Positions 1 through 9,103 are shown, numbered from the stretch's first letter. The stretch is DNA of 55,517 nt from Candidatus Parvarchaeota archaeon (GCA_017608505.1 JAFCFT010000005.1:1-55517), one strand, 5' to 3'. Notes: generated from the sequence alone by a model not told the origin. A program made the numbers and translations.

Positions 1-282
1 GACCTAAGCCTTGAAAGGGCTCCGCACGCGCCCTGTCTAGTAATACTACAGCCAAGAATAAACAAAGGCAAGCTTGATTTCCATGGTGTATTTAAGTCGC
101 AAGACTTGTACAGCGCGTTTCCAAGCAATGTTTACGCAATCACGCGCTTGCAGAAATTAATGGCTGAAGAACTGGGTGTTGAAGCAGGAGCGTACACGCA
201 CTACACAGTAAGCATGCATATTTATGACAATGTTATGGATGCTGTTAAGGAATTGTTAAAAAGCGAAGGCATGATAGAATAA
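1..282 (+). CDS. thyA: Thymidylate synthase (ThyA/TysY type), C-terminal part
   Basis: Partial at the window edge: frame 1 is open from base 1 to a TAA at 280-282, giving 93 residues of C-terminus. It would methylate dUMP to dTMP using methylene-tetrahydrofolate. The visible part has the nucleotide-binding stretch FKSQDLYSAFPSNVYA, which corresponds to the ThyA RSxDxxLGxPFN region, followed by the conserved late H-Y-x-x-x-x-H-I-Y-x-N motif (THYTVSMHIYDN). This form resembles archaeal TysY proteins more than bacterial ThyA. It is followed 34 bp later by dTMP kinase on the same strand, so the pathway order supports the call. The catalytic Cys lies upstream of the window and cannot be checked. 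Confidence 0.85.
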   Translation, partial: DLSLERAPHAPCLVILQPRINKGKLDFHGVFKSQDLYSAFPSNVYAITRLQKLMAEELGVEAGAYTHYTVSMHIYDNVMDAVKELLKSEGMIE

Positions 283-316
283 ATTTCTTAAATGAGCAAG
301 TATTGATTACAATGAT

Positions 317-895
317 ATGTTCATAACTTTTGAAGGCATTGACGTTTCTGGAAAGACAACCCAAGTAAAGCTGTTAAAAGATTGGTTAAATAAAAAAGGG
401 TGCAGAGTAAAAGTCACTGAGCAACCGACAAAAAACATGGAAACAAGCGAAGTGCTAAGAGAACACATGAAAAACCCTAATACAGAACCTTATGTTGACG
501 CGTTGCTTTTTGCTGCTGACAGGGCCTTGCATGTTGAAAGAGTCATATTGCCTGCATTAAGAAAAGGGTTGACAGTCATATGTGACAGATACATACACTC
601 AAGCATTGCGTATCAGACATCAATGGGGCTTGATAGAGACTGGGTCATTAGTTTAAATTCGCTTTTTCCAAAGCCAAATTTGACAATATATTTGGATATA
701 AGTATTGAAACTGCGAAAAAAAGAATAAATGAAAGGGGAAAAGAATTAGACAAATTTGAAATGGCAGACTTTTTAAAAAGGGTTAGAGAAGAATATCTGC
801 GTCTCAAGAGTAAAAGATTTATAGTAATAGATGGTGAAAGGAGTATAGAAGAGGTGCACAAAGAAATAATTGGTGTTGTAAATGATTTTATGTGA
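317..895 (+). CDS. tmk: dTMP (thymidylate) kinase
   Basis: This kinase phosphorylates dTMP to dTDP with ATP in the cytoplasm. At 192 residues it is near normal for the family (about 200). The P-loop is GIDVSGKT (residues 7-14), with Val where most homologues have Gly after Asp. The DR(Y/H) substrate motif is at 90-91 within CDRYIHSSIAYQ, and a LID-like basic segment follows around 133-150. The ATG at 317 places the P-loop at the usual distance from the N-terminus. It lies between thymidylate synthase and dCTP deaminase and overlaps the latter by 14 bp, so the three are probably one transcript for dTTP supply. Confidence 0.93.
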   Translation: MFITFEGIDVSGKTTQVKLLKDWLNKKGCRVKVTEQPTKNMETSEVLREHMKNPNTEPYVDALLFAADRALHVERVILPALRKGLTVICDRYIHSSIAYQTSMGLDRDWVISLNSLFPKPNLTIYLDISIETAKKRINERGKELDKFEMADFLKRVREEYLRLKSKRFIVIDGERSIEEVHKEIIGVVNDFM

Positions 896-1430
896 TATTG
901 ACATTGAAAAAAGGATAGACGAAGGGAGCATAGTCATAAAGCCATTTGACAAGAAATTAATAGGACCTAATAGCGTGCACTTGAGACTTGGAAATGATTT
1001 TAGGGTTTTTAAGCACGTTGAAAAGACGCACATAGACCCGTTAAGTGATGGAAGCGACTATACAGAACTTATCACAGTAGAAAATGACAAGCCGTTCATT
1101 CTGCATCCAAATGAATTTGTGCTTGCAACAACTCTTGAATGGATTGAAATGCCAAATGACTTGGCCGGAAACTTAGATGGAAGAAGCAGTTTGGGAAGGC
1201 TTGGAATAATAATACAAACTGCAGCAATGGTTGATGCTGGGTTTAAGGGAAAGCTCACTCTTGAGGTTGTAAATATAGGAAAAATTCCTGTAAAGATTTA
1301 TCCTGGAATGAAGATTTGCAAAATTACGTTCCATAAACTGACGCAAGAATGCAGGAAGCCTTATTCTGGAAGATATTTAGGACAAAACACTGCGACGCCT
1401 GCGAGAGTGCGTCCTGATGATAAATACTAA
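882..1430 (+). CDS. dcd: dCTP deaminase (possibly bifunctional dCTP deaminase/dUTPase)
   Basis: This enzyme deaminates dCTP to dUTP, feeding dUMP to thymidylate synthase. Its 182 residues fit the trimeric dUTPase-fold family. The conserved phosphate-binding R-S-S-x-x-R-L-G is at 101-108, and the catalytic Glu is E128 in GFKGKLTLEV. Some archaeal members also hydrolyse dUTP to dUMP; I cannot decide which type this is from sequence alone. No separate dUTPase is visible in the window, which would fit the bifunctional form. The start overlaps the end of dTMP kinase by 14 bp. The 3' end overlaps the convergent membrane glycosyltransferase gene by 54 bp, so both C-termini are coded antisense to each other. 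Confidence 0.9.
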   Translation: MILCDIDIEKRIDEGSIVIKPFDKKLIGPNSVHLRLGNDFRVFKHVEKTHIDPLSDGSDYTELITVENDKPFILHPNEFVLATTLEWIEMPNDLAGNLDGRSSLGRLGIIIQTAAMVDAGFKGKLTLEVVNIGKIPVKIYPGMKICKITFHKLTQECRKPYSGRYLGQNTATPARVRPDDKY

Positions 1431-2534
1431 AAAGTAGTAGAGAAATAAGTAGCGCAAAAGATTTAAAGCAACGAACAATATGCTGTAAGCGCCGCCAAGC
1501 AAGAATTTCTCATGCGTAAAACCAGTTAAGCCTGCGACAGCGCCCCATATGAATGGAAATTCAATAAAAGTGATGACATCAAACAAAACGATTAGCAATG
1601 GAGAAACATTTAATAAAAGTAAGAGAGGCGTTAGCCAAAGATTCCACTGCGGGCTAAAAAGAGGGCTTACAATCATTAAAAGAATTGTAAGGCAAGCGCC
1701 AATGCGCAAAGGTGCTTTAAGTTTTAGAAATGCGATTAAAAGGATTAATATGGTGACGCTGTATTTGTACAAGCTTGCGACCCAAGATGGAATTGAAAGG
1801 CCCATAAATCCTAAAAAGCCAAATAAAGATTCTGGGCGGTAGTCAGAAGAAGTAAAGCTTAATGGGTAAAAAATAGTTTGGGGCTCAAGGATTAATACAG
1901 GAATGTAAAGAGCAAAAGCAACTAAAATGAATGCTATAAAGAAGCGCTTGTAGTCAAGGTTCTTAATAAAATAAAATGCCGGAACAAATACTAGTGGGAA
2001 AAGCTTTAAGCAAGATGCAAGGGCAAGAAGCGCGCCAGAAAAGTAATGTCTGCCTTTCTTGGCTTGATAATAGCTAAACAGCAAAATTCCTGCAGGCATC
2101 AGGTCAAAGCGCGACAAGGACATTATAAGAAAAACAGGGCATAAAAACAGAGTTAAGGCAAGTTTTTTGTCTTTAAGCAGCTTGCTTAGTGTGTAAATAA
2201 TTAATGCAGAAAACAAAACTTGAACAAGACCAAGTGCAATGCTAAATATGTTGAATTCAAGCGGGAGCAATGAGAAAGGCAATAAGAAATAAGTAAAGAG
2301 AACAGGGTACTCAGAAGGGCCTAAGATAAATTCGCTTGTCGTAAGATATGGGATTTTGTTGTTTTGTTTTATGTTTTTTATGACGTTAAACCAGACGCCT
2401 TTGTCGTAAGTCAAAAAATTAAGTGAAGTTATTGCAAAAACAAGGGCTGCTTGAAGCAGCAAGAGTGCAAGGATAATTAATTTCAGATTCTTATTTAAGA
2501 ATGTCGAAAATCGTGTAAGATATTCCGTGGCCAT
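1377..2534 (-). CDS. Membrane glycosyltransferase, GT87-like (GT-C fold)
   Basis: A polytopic membrane protein of 385 residues with about ten hydrophobic segments. The stretches RFDLMPAGILLFSYY and KKGRHYFSGALLALASCLKLFPL resemble the GT87 pattern (an Arg-Asp near a membrane loop, then a G-x-x-L-G-x-A-x-x-x-K-x-x-P motif). Members transfer sugars from polyprenyl-phosphate donors on the outer membrane face. It is the last of three overlapping minus-strand glycosyltransferase genes and overlaps the preceding one by 44 bp. Its C-terminal 18 codons, rich in Arg, are antisense to dcd. The donor and acceptor cannot be predicted. Confidence 0.7.
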   Translation of the reverse strand: MATEYLTRFSTFLNKNLKLIILALLLLQAALVFAITSLNFLTYDKGVWFNVIKNIKQNNKIPYLTTSEFILGPSEYPVLFTYFLLPFSLLPLEFNIFSIALGLVQVLFSALIIYTLSKLLKDKKLALTLFLCPVFLIMSLSRFDLMPAGILLFSYYQAKKGRHYFSGALLALASCLKLFPLVFVPAFYFIKNLDYKRFFIAFILVAFALYIPVLILEPQTIFYPLSFTSSDYRPESLFGFLGFMGLSIPSWVASLYKYSVTILILLIAFLKLKAPLRIGACLTILLMIVSPLFSPQWNLWLTPLLLLLNVSPLLIVLFDVITFIEFPFIWGAVAGLTGFTHEKFLLGGAYSILFVALNLLRYLFLYYFLVFIIRTHSRRRRSVLS

Positions 2535-3828
2535 ACACCTCCATGTAAGTCCTATTTAATCCTTGAACGTAAGACAAGTCATAGCCATAAGGTTCTTTGC
2601 AAAGACTTAGGTTGCCAAGCAAGTAGTAATTTTTGGTCTCGTTTAAGATATTAAATTTGCGCATGAATGACGAATTAAAAACATAAGCAGGCTCGCCAAC
2701 GTTTTTGAAAAATAGCAGTCTATACCCTTCGTTAATTCTCTTGTTAATTAGATTTTCATGGGGATACGGCTCTGCCTTGACGCCAAGATAATTGACATAG
2801 ACCCAGGCATTGCTTGAGACCATGCAGTTGTCAAGGTCTTTTAATGCGCTTGCGTATATGTTGGCATCAACAAAATCAAGATATGCGCTGTAAAGAGGAA
2901 GGAAAATCAAGGCAAGCGCAAAAAGAGAAGGCGGCAGGATTTTATTTGCCCATTCATATGATTGGAAAGCTTTTGTGATAAAGTATGCTGTTGGCAAAAT
3001 TGCAACAAACAAGTAACGGGATGTTCTTAACGGGATTCTTATAAAGGAATAAATTTCAAAAATTAAGGAGAAAAGCAAGACTAAATCTATTGTGGAAATC
3101 TTTTTTGGTTTTTTAAAGGTAAGAAACAGTCCGATTGGAAGAGGAATAAGCAAGTAACTCCAAAATTCAAGGAATTCAAAGGGGCCAGGCATTTTCCACA
3201 AATATCCGCGAAATCCTATGTTGTTCGCATATTGGTCTATAATGCTGAATAAAGGGTCGCCAAATTTAAAGAAATTAAACAAAAGCCATGGGGCAATTGT
3301 CAAAGAAGCAATTAAAAAAACATAGATTGCTGGTTTTAATTTTCTTTTAAATAAGATTGCAATGAAATACGAAATGTTTGTGTAACGCGCAAGAGCTGCT
3401 AGACCAAGAAAAAATCCTGCCTTTTTGTCATCGTCAAAGTAAGCAACAAATAATTGAATTAGTGAAAGAGAAAGCAATTCTGTTCCTGCAAAAAAACTTG
3501 TAACTAAAAAATAAGGTGTGAGTGAAACTGCGTAAAAAAGATTTAAATTTAGTTTATAGCGCTTGCACAATTTGTAGCAAGAAAAAAGATGGATAAAAGA
3601 AACAAAGACAATGTAAGGATATTCGCTTAAAAAAATCATAAGAATGCTTGCAAGCGGGGGGCGCAGCGGCTCAAAATATGTTTTAAACCCAGACAAATAA
3701 TATCTGGCGTTAAGAACATATGCACAAAAATCCCATGAAAGACCGCTTGAGTGCTGAATAAAAAAGATTGTTAATGAGAATAAATAAAGGCATATGACAA
3801 AAGCGTAAGGTTTTATTTTTTTTATCAT
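2491..3828 (-). CDS. Membrane glycosyltransferase, PMT/GT39-like (GT-C fold)
   Basis: A 445-residue polytopic membrane protein. The first loop after the N-terminal helix has WDFCAYVLNARYY and then EPLRPPL, matching the GT-C pattern of an acidic residue near the first extracytoplasmic loop followed by a conserved R-P-P-L. About ten to eleven membrane helices are followed by a soluble C-terminal region of about 100 residues. The likely role is transfer of a sugar from dolichyl-phosphate-sugar on the outer face of the membrane. It overlaps the upstream GT2 gene by 4 bp (ATGA), so a dolichyl-phosphate-sugar synthase and its user are translationally coupled. Confidence 0.68.
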   Translation of the reverse strand: MIKKIKPYAFVICLYLFSLTIFFIQHSSGLSWDFCAYVLNARYYLSGFKTYFEPLRPPLASILMIFLSEYPYIVFVSFIHLFSCYKLCKRYKLNLNLFYAVSLTPYFLVTSFFAGTELLSLSLIQLFVAYFDDDKKAGFFLGLAALARYTNISYFIAILFKRKLKPAIYVFLIASLTIAPWLLFNFFKFGDPLFSIIDQYANNIGFRGYLWKMPGPFEFLEFWSYLLIPLPIGLFLTFKKPKKISTIDLVLLFSLIFEIYSFIRIPLRTSRYLFVAILPTAYFITKAFQSYEWANKILPPSLFALALIFLPLYSAYLDFVDANIYASALKDLDNCMVSSNAWVYVNYLGVKAEPYPHENLINKRINEGYRLLFFKNVGEPAYVFNSSFMRKFNILNETKNYYLLGNLSLCKEPYGYDLSYVQGLNRTYMEVYGHGISYTIFDILK

Positions 3829-4493
3829 ATGCTAAACCTCAGTTTTAAAAGATTAAAAATCATTTTAAGCATTGATTTTACTTTTAAGTGGGAGCCTGAA
3901 ACTTCGTGCCAAGTAACAGGAAGTTCAGCAACTTTAAATCCCATGCGCAGTGCAGTGTGTAGCAATTCTACGTCAGTTTCCCATCCGCGCGTCCTGATGC
4001 GAGGGATTATTTTGTTAATAACTTCTCTTTTAAAGACTTTAAAACCGCATTGGGTGTCTCCAAAAGGGAGACCGTACAATATGCGTATGTATAAATTGAA
4101 AAGGCGGCTGTAAATTTTTCTTAAAAGAGTTCTTTTAACAACAGAACCGCGGGCAGTTCTTGAGCCAATGACAATGTCTGCAGATTTTATGAGTCTAAAG
4201 CCGTTTTTGATATCGTCTAGAGTTACTGGAAGATCTGCATCAACAAAGCCAACATATTCGCCTTTAGCATTCCTAAATCCAAGAATCACTGCTGCCCACT
4301 TGCCTTTTCTAACAACTGGTTTAATTAAGCGGATGTTTTTGTTTGATTCTTTAAATTCACGAACTATGTCTGCAGTCCTGTCGTCACCGTCAACAACAAA
4401 TATGAGTTCAAAGTTTTTTAGTTTCAATAAGCTCTTGATTGTGCCCCTAATGCGCTTTTCTTCATTATAAGCAGGAATCACAAGAGAGTTCAT
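3825..4493 (-). CDS. Family 2 glycosyltransferase, dolichyl-phosphate sugar synthase-like
   Basis: A soluble GT-A enzyme of 222 residues. It starts with the family opening SLVIPAYNEEKRI, has a DxD metal site in FVDADLP near residue 83, and the later GSRTARGS and GDTQCGFKVFKR motifs typical of dolichyl-phosphate glucose or mannose synthases (ALG5/DPM1 type). It would charge dolichyl phosphate from a nucleotide sugar on the cytoplasmic face. It is the first gene of a three-gene minus-strand operon followed by two GT-C membrane transferases that would use such a donor. It is divergent from serS, with 56 bp between the starts. Confidence 0.85.
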   Translation of the reverse strand: MNSLVIPAYNEEKRIRGTIKSLLKLKNFELIFVVDGDDRTADIVREFKESNKNIRLIKPVVRKGKWAAVILGFRNAKGEYVGFVDADLPVTLDDIKNGFRLIKSADIVIGSRTARGSVVKRTLLRKIYSRLFNLYIRILYGLPFGDTQCGFKVFKREVINKIIPRIRTRGWETDVELLHTALRMGFKVAELPVTWHEVSGSHLKVKSMLKMIFNLLKLRFSI

Positions 4494-4530
4494 TTAAAAT
4501 AAGAATACATAATAAAGATTTTTAAAGATA

Positions 4531-4547
4531 ACTTGAATTATTCAAGT
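4531..4547. promoter_or_regulatory. Palindrome over the serS transcription start
   Basis: The sequence ACTTGAATTATTCAAGT is an inverted repeat with 7-bp arms around a 3-bp centre. It ends two bases before the serS ATG. A TATA-like stretch (TTTTTAAAG, about 4519-4526) lies at the distance expected for a nearly leaderless transcript, so the palindrome would cover the transcription start. It could be a repressor operator or a tiny leader hairpin; no other sequence supports either reading. Confidence 0.45.
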
Positions 4548-4549
4548 CC

Positions 4550-5830
4550 ATGTTAGATATTAAATTATTTAGAGAACAGCCTGAATTAATTAAAGATAAT
4601 TATAAGAAAAGAGGAGATCCTGAGTTACTAAAAAAAGTTGATGAAGTAGTAAAAATGGACAAAGAATGGAGGTCTTCATTAAAAAAGCTTGAGACGCTGC
4701 GGCACAAGAGAAATGTTGCCTCAATAATGGTTTCAAAATTAAAAGGAAAAGAAAAACAAGAAAAAATTAAAGAAGTAAAAAAAGTAAATGATGAAATTGA
4801 TAAATTAGAAAAAAAGGTGAACAAATTAAAAGAAGATATTAGGAAATTATTATTAAAACTTCCAAATTTAATCCATGAATCAGTGCCTTATGGCAAGGAT
4901 GACGAAGACAACGTCCCAATAAAGCACTGGGGCAAAATAAGGAAGGATTACAAGCCTAAAAGTCATGTTGACATATTGGAAGAGTATGATTTAGGAGATA
5001 TTAAAAAAGCAAGCGAAATTTCAGGAGCAAGATTTTATTACTTAAAGAGGGATTTAGTAAAACTTGATTACGCATTGCAGATGTATGTGCTGGACTTTCT
5101 AGAAAAGAAAGGATTTATTTTAATTGAACCGCCAGTAATGATAAGAAGAAAACCGTATGAAGGGGTAACAGACCTCTCGGACTTTGAAGACGTAATGTAC
5201 AAGATTGAAGATGAAGACTTATACTTAATTGCTACAAGCGAACATTCAATAGCCCCATATCACATGAATGAGGTGATAGATAGAAAGAAGCTTCCATTAA
5301 AGTATGCAGGCATAAGTCCATGTTTTAGGAAAGAAGCTGGAGCTCACGGAAAAGATACTAAAGGAATATTTAGAGTTCACAGATTCAACAAAGTAGAACA
5401 GTTTGTGTTCTGCAGACCAGAAGACAGCTGGAAAATACATGAAGAATTATTGAAGAATGAAGAGGAAATATTTCAGTCATTAGGCATTCCATACAGAGTT
5501 GTAAATATTTGCACAGGCGACTTGGGAATAGTTGCTGCAAAAAAGTATGATATAGAAGCGTGGTTTCCTGTTCAGAAAAAATATAGAGAAGTTACATCAT
5601 GCAGTAATTGCACAGACTATCAAGCAAGGCGATTAAATATTAAATACATTAATGAAAAAGGTGAAAAAGAATACGTGCATACGTTAAATGGAACTGGCAT
5701 AGCAACAAGCAGAGCAATTGTTGCAATAATAGAAAACTTCCAAAATCCTGACGGCTCAATAAACATACCAAAAGTATTGTGGAAGTACATGAACGGCCAA
5801 AAGAAAATAAAACCAAAGGTAAAGATTTAA
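4550..5830 (+). CDS. serS: Seryl-tRNA synthetase (standard type)
   Basis: A class II synthetase of 426 residues that charges tRNA-Ser. The N-terminal tRNA-binding coiled coil spans about residues 30-105 and is very Lys/Glu rich. Motif 2 is FRKEAGAHGKDTKG around residues 260-275, and motif 3 is GTGIATSRAIVAIIENFQ around 381-398. This is the common SerRS found in bacteria, eukaryotes and most archaea, not the rare methanogen type. The ATG at 4550 fits a leaderless transcript from a TATA-like box at about 4520. The PIN-ATPase gene follows after 24 bp. Confidence 0.96.
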   Translation: MLDIKLFREQPELIKDNYKKRGDPELLKKVDEVVKMDKEWRSSLKKLETLRHKRNVASIMVSKLKGKEKQEKIKEVKKVNDEIDKLEKKVNKLKEDIRKLLLKLPNLIHESVPYGKDDEDNVPIKHWGKIRKDYKPKSHVDILEEYDLGDIKKASEISGARFYYLKRDLVKLDYALQMYVLDFLEKKGFILIEPPVMIRRKPYEGVTDLSDFEDVMYKIEDEDLYLIATSEHSIAPYHMNEVIDRKKLPLKYAGISPCFRKEAGAHGKDTKGIFRVHRFNKVEQFVFCRPEDSWKIHEELLKNEEEIFQSLGIPYRVVNICTGDLGIVAAKKYDIEAWFPVQKKYREVTSCSNCTDYQARRLNIKYINEKGEKEYVHTLNGTGIATSRAIVAIIENFQNPDGSINIPKVLWKYMNGQKKIKPKVKI

Positions 5831-5854
5831 AAGGAGAACTCTTTAATTCTATCG

Positions 5855-7396
5855 ATGGAAAAATATTTGCCAGATACAAGCGTAGTAATAGAAGAAATAT
5901 TGTCAAAACAAGTTGCTGAAGGAAAGATAAAAGGAAGAATTTTAATTCCTAATGCAGTTGTTGCTGAATTAGAGCACCAAGCAAATACTGGGCAAGAAAT
6001 AGGGCTGATCGGATTAGAAGAGATAAAGAGATTAAGAGAGTTAAGTGAAAAAGGAAAAATAGAATTAGAATTTGTTGGGGACAGACCTGATGCTTCTCAA
6101 ATAAAATACGCAAAAAAAGGAGAAATAGACGCAATGATAAGAAAGCTTGCATTTGAAAATAATGCGACTTTAGTGACTGGGGATTTGGTGCAGGCAAGAA
6201 GCGGCGAAGCTTTTGGAATAAAAGTAATATATTATGATTTAAGAAAGATAAAGAAGAAGTTGGGGATAAGCAGGTTCTTTACAAAAGACACAATGAGCAT
6301 TCACTTAAAAGAAGGGGTTAGGCCAATGGCAAAAAAAGGGGCTCCAGGCGTGTGGGAGTTTGTTGAGATAAGAAAAAAGAAGTTGAAAAGAGAAGAAGTT
6401 GAAAGTTATGCAAAGGAGATAATGGAAGCTGGAAGAATACCTGAATACGGATTCATAGAAATTGACAGAAAGGGGAGCACTATAGCGCAGATAGGAAAAT
6501 ACAGGATTGTAATAACAAAACCGCCGTTTAGCGAGGGCTGGGAGATAACAGCAACAAGACCAATAAGGGAGATGGAACTAAAAGACTACGGCTTGCCAAA
6601 AAAACTGCTAAAAAGATTGGATGAAGAAGCGTCTGGAATAATAATAAGTGGAAGTCCTGGAGCTGGAAAAACAACGTTTGCAGAAGCGCTGGCAAGGCAT
6701 CATCAAAGAAAAGGAAGAATAGTAAAGACCATTGAGGCGCCAAGAGACCTGCAGCTGCCAGAAGAAATAACACAGTACTCAAAGACTCTGTCAAGTACTG
6801 GAGAACTGCATGACATATTGCTGCTAACAAGGCCTGATTATACAATATTTGATGAAGTAAGGACAACAAGCGACTTTAAATTGTATGCTGATTTAAGATT
6901 AGCAGGCATAGGGTTAATTGGGGTTTTGCATGGCACAAGCGCAATTGACAGCATTCAAAGGTTTTTAGGAAAAATAGAGCTTGGAATGGTGCCAAGCATC
7001 ATTGACACAATAATTTTTATTGACAAAGGAAATGTTGCAAAAGTTTATTCAATGAAAATGGTTGTCAAAGTGCCGACAGGAATGTACGAGTCAGATTTGG
7101 CAAGGCCTGTTGTGGAAGTTAGAGATTTTTTGACAGGAGAGTTAGAATATGAAATGTACACATACGGCGAGCAAACAGTCGTCATGCCAGTCAGGCATAA
7201 GAAAAAAATAAAATTTAAGGAATTTGAAAGCGAAATAAGGGCGCTTGTAAAAAAGCCTGAAATTGAAGTGATAGATAACAGTGTTGTAATAAAAGTTAGC
7301 AAAGCGCAAATTAAAAGACTATTGGGAAAAAAGGGTGAAAGAATAAGAAGGCTGGAGAAAAAATACGGAGTAAGCATTGAGGTTATAACAAAATGA
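5855..7396 (+). CDS. PIN-ATPase-KH protein (PINA family)
   Basis: A 513-residue three-domain protein. A PIN nuclease domain (about 1-150) has acidic residues in the expected places (D7, E38, D92, D110). A RecA/PilT-like ATPase follows, with Walker A GSPGAGKT (266-273) and a Walker B-like YTIFDE near residue 332. A KH domain with a GKKG loop closes the protein at about 455-513. This order matches archaeal PINA, whose Sulfolobus member is reported to be a Holliday-junction branch-migration ATPase; a role in RNA metabolism is also possible because of the PIN and KH parts. It overlaps the AK6-like kinase gene by 4 bp. Confidence 0.85.
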   Translation: MEKYLPDTSVVIEEILSKQVAEGKIKGRILIPNAVVAELEHQANTGQEIGLIGLEEIKRLRELSEKGKIELEFVGDRPDASQIKYAKKGEIDAMIRKLAFENNATLVTGDLVQARSGEAFGIKVIYYDLRKIKKKLGISRFFTKDTMSIHLKEGVRPMAKKGAPGVWEFVEIRKKKLKREEVESYAKEIMEAGRIPEYGFIEIDRKGSTIAQIGKYRIVITKPPFSEGWEITATRPIREMELKDYGLPKKLLKRLDEEASGIIISGSPGAGKTTFAEALARHHQRKGRIVKTIEAPRDLQLPEEITQYSKTLSSTGELHDILLLTRPDYTIFDEVRTTSDFKLYADLRLAGIGLIGVLHGTSAIDSIQRFLGKIELGMVPSIIDTIIFIDKGNVAKVYSMKMVVKVPTGMYESDLARPVVEVRDFLTGELEYEMYTYGEQTVVMPVRHKKKIKFKEFESEIRALVKKPEIEVIDNSVVIKVSKAQIKRLLGKKGERIRRLEKKYGVSIEVITK

Positions 7397-7926
7397 AAAA
7401 AGTTGTTCTTGTTACTGGAACGCCAGGAACAGGGAAAACAAGCGTTGCATTAGGATTATCAAAATATTTTGGATACGAGTATATTCATATTGGAGACCAC
7501 AGAGAGTATGTAAGCGAAGTTGTAAAAGGAGTTAAGATAATTGATATTGACAAGATGATTGCGTGGATAAAAGCAAGGCAGGAAAAAAGTGAAAGAGTGT
7601 TGGTCATAGATTCGCATTTAAGCCATCATTATCCAAAAGAACTTACAGAAATTTGTTTTGTGTTAAGGTGCGACCCTGCGGAATTAAGATTAAGATTAAA
7701 AGAAAGAGGGTACAATGACAAGAAAATAAATGTAAATTTAGAAGCAGAAGCCATGGATTTGATACTTCAAGAAGCTTTAGAAGAAGGGCATACAGTTCAT
7801 GAAATAAATACAACGCATAGGGATGTAAAGTCAAGTGTTTGGGAAGCAGTTAAAGTGTTAGAAAAAAGTTTAAAGCCAAGTTATGGAAAAGTTGATTTTA
7901 GTTACTATTTAGAGAAAAATGATTGA
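7393..7926 (+). CDS. Adenylate kinase-like NTPase, AK6/Fap7 family
   Basis: A 177-residue P-loop enzyme with Walker A GTPGTGKT (9-16), a short lid (LRLRLKERGYNDKKI) and the conserved N-L-E-A-E-A-M segment, followed by T-x-H-T-V-H-E-I-N-T-T, typical of AK6/hCINAP/Fap7. Eukaryotic and archaeal members combine adenylate kinase and ATPase activity and act in small-subunit rRNA maturation. The DxH in VIDSHLSHHYP fits the AK6 Walker B-like motif. It overlaps the PIN-ATPase-KH gene by 4 bp and the following membrane-protein gene by 8 bp, so the three are co-translated. Confidence 0.87.
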   Translation: MKKVVLVTGTPGTGKTSVALGLSKYFGYEYIHIGDHREYVSEVVKGVKIIDIDKMIAWIKARQEKSERVLVIDSHLSHHYPKELTEICFVLRCDPAELRLRLKERGYNDKKINVNLEAEAMDLILQEALEEGHTVHEINTTHRDVKSSVWEAVKVLEKSLKPSYGKVDFSYYLEKND

Positions 7927-9103
7927 GGTGCTGCTTGCTCCGCTAATTGGCTTGGCAATCGGCGCTATTGCCGGGCTTGTGCCAGGACTGCATCCAAATA
8001 CATTAATACCAATAATAGCAGGATTGTCTTCTGTCATAGACCCGTTAGGATTTGGCGTTTTAGCAGTAAGCATTGGCATAGCATCTAATTTTTTTGAATT
8101 CATAAAAACAACGTATTTTAGCGTGCCTGATGAAGGAAGCGTGCTTGCAGCACAGCCAGTGCATGAACTGCTGTTAGAAGGCAGAGGATTAGAAGCTGTG
8201 CGGCTGCTGTGCACAGGCGCTTTAGGCGCAGTATTTATTGCAAGCATTGTGCTTTTGCCTTTGTATTATGTGATACCTATAATATACACATATGTAAAAG
8301 GATATGTTCCAATGATTTTGGCTTTAATTAGCGCGCATTTTATTTTAAGGGAGAAAAAAAGAATAGGGTGGGCAGCGCTTGTTTTCTCAATGGCTGGATT
8401 GGTTGGATTTGTTGTTTTAAAAAATGACTTAATGAGCGAGCCGCTTTTATCAATGCTTGCTGGATTTTACGGGGCGAGCGCATTAATAGACAATGTAGGG
8501 AAAGATGTGCAAATACCAGGACAATTAAGAAAAGTGGCGGTTGACGCTGATAAGAAAATGATTTTTGGCGGCGTTGCAAAAGCAATATTTGCAGGAAGCA
8601 TAATAACTGTTGTGCCAGCAGTTGGGCCTGCTCAAGCAAGCCTCCTGGCAAACGAGGCAAGCAAATTAAAAGATAAAAGAGAATACTTAGTGACAATTGG
8701 AGGGGTTAACACTGCTGACGTAATATACTCATTGATAGCTTTAATGACAATAAACAAGGCAAGGTCCGGGCTTTTAGAGCTTGTAAAGAAAAATGCTGGA
8801 TTTGAAATAAGCGGGTATTTGATTATGATTTTAAGCGCAGTAATTGTAGGGATTACGAGTTATTTTTTAGTGATTAAGGCGGCAAAAGCGATAAACAAGA
8901 AGATAAGCAGAGTAGATTATTCAAAATTTAGTGTTTGCGTGCTTGTGTTTATGTGCATCTTAGTAGCAGTTATAAATGGAATTGTTGGGTTGCTTGTTTT
9001 TGCAATATGCGCTTACATAGGAAGGATTACTATTAAAAAGAAGGTAAATAAAAGCCACTTGTTAGCCTGTCTTGTAGTGCCAACAATAAGTTATTATTTA
9101 TAA
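7919..9103 (+). CDS. TctA/DUF112-like multipass membrane protein
   Basis: A 394-residue membrane protein with about ten hydrophobic segments. It begins with GLAIGAIAGLVPGLHPNT, the glycine-rich G-x-x-P-G-x-H-P-N signature of archaeal DUF112/TctA-like permeases, and a related second half contains TVVPAVGPAQASLLANE. TctA proteins are the large membrane subunit of tripartite tricarboxylate transporters, but archaeal homologues stand alone without TctB and TctC, so the substrate is unknown. It is the last gene of the serS-PINA-AK6 run and overlaps AK6 by 8 bp. Confidence 0.75.
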   Translation: MIEVLLAPLIGLAIGAIAGLVPGLHPNTLIPIIAGLSSVIDPLGFGVLAVSIGIASNFFEFIKTTYFSVPDEGSVLAAQPVHELLLEGRGLEAVRLLCTGALGAVFIASIVLLPLYYVIPIIYTYVKGYVPMILALISAHFILREKKRIGWAALVFSMAGLVGFVVLKNDLMSEPLLSMLAGFYGASALIDNVGKDVQIPGQLRKVAVDADKKMIFGGVAKAIFAGSIITVVPAVGPAQASLLANEASKLKDKREYLVTIGGVNTADVIYSLIALMTINKARSGLLELVKKNAGFEISGYLIMILSAVIVGITSYFLVIKAAKAINKKISRVDYSKFSVCVLVFMCILVAVINGIVGLLVFAICAYIGRITIKKKVNKSHLLACLVVPTISYYL

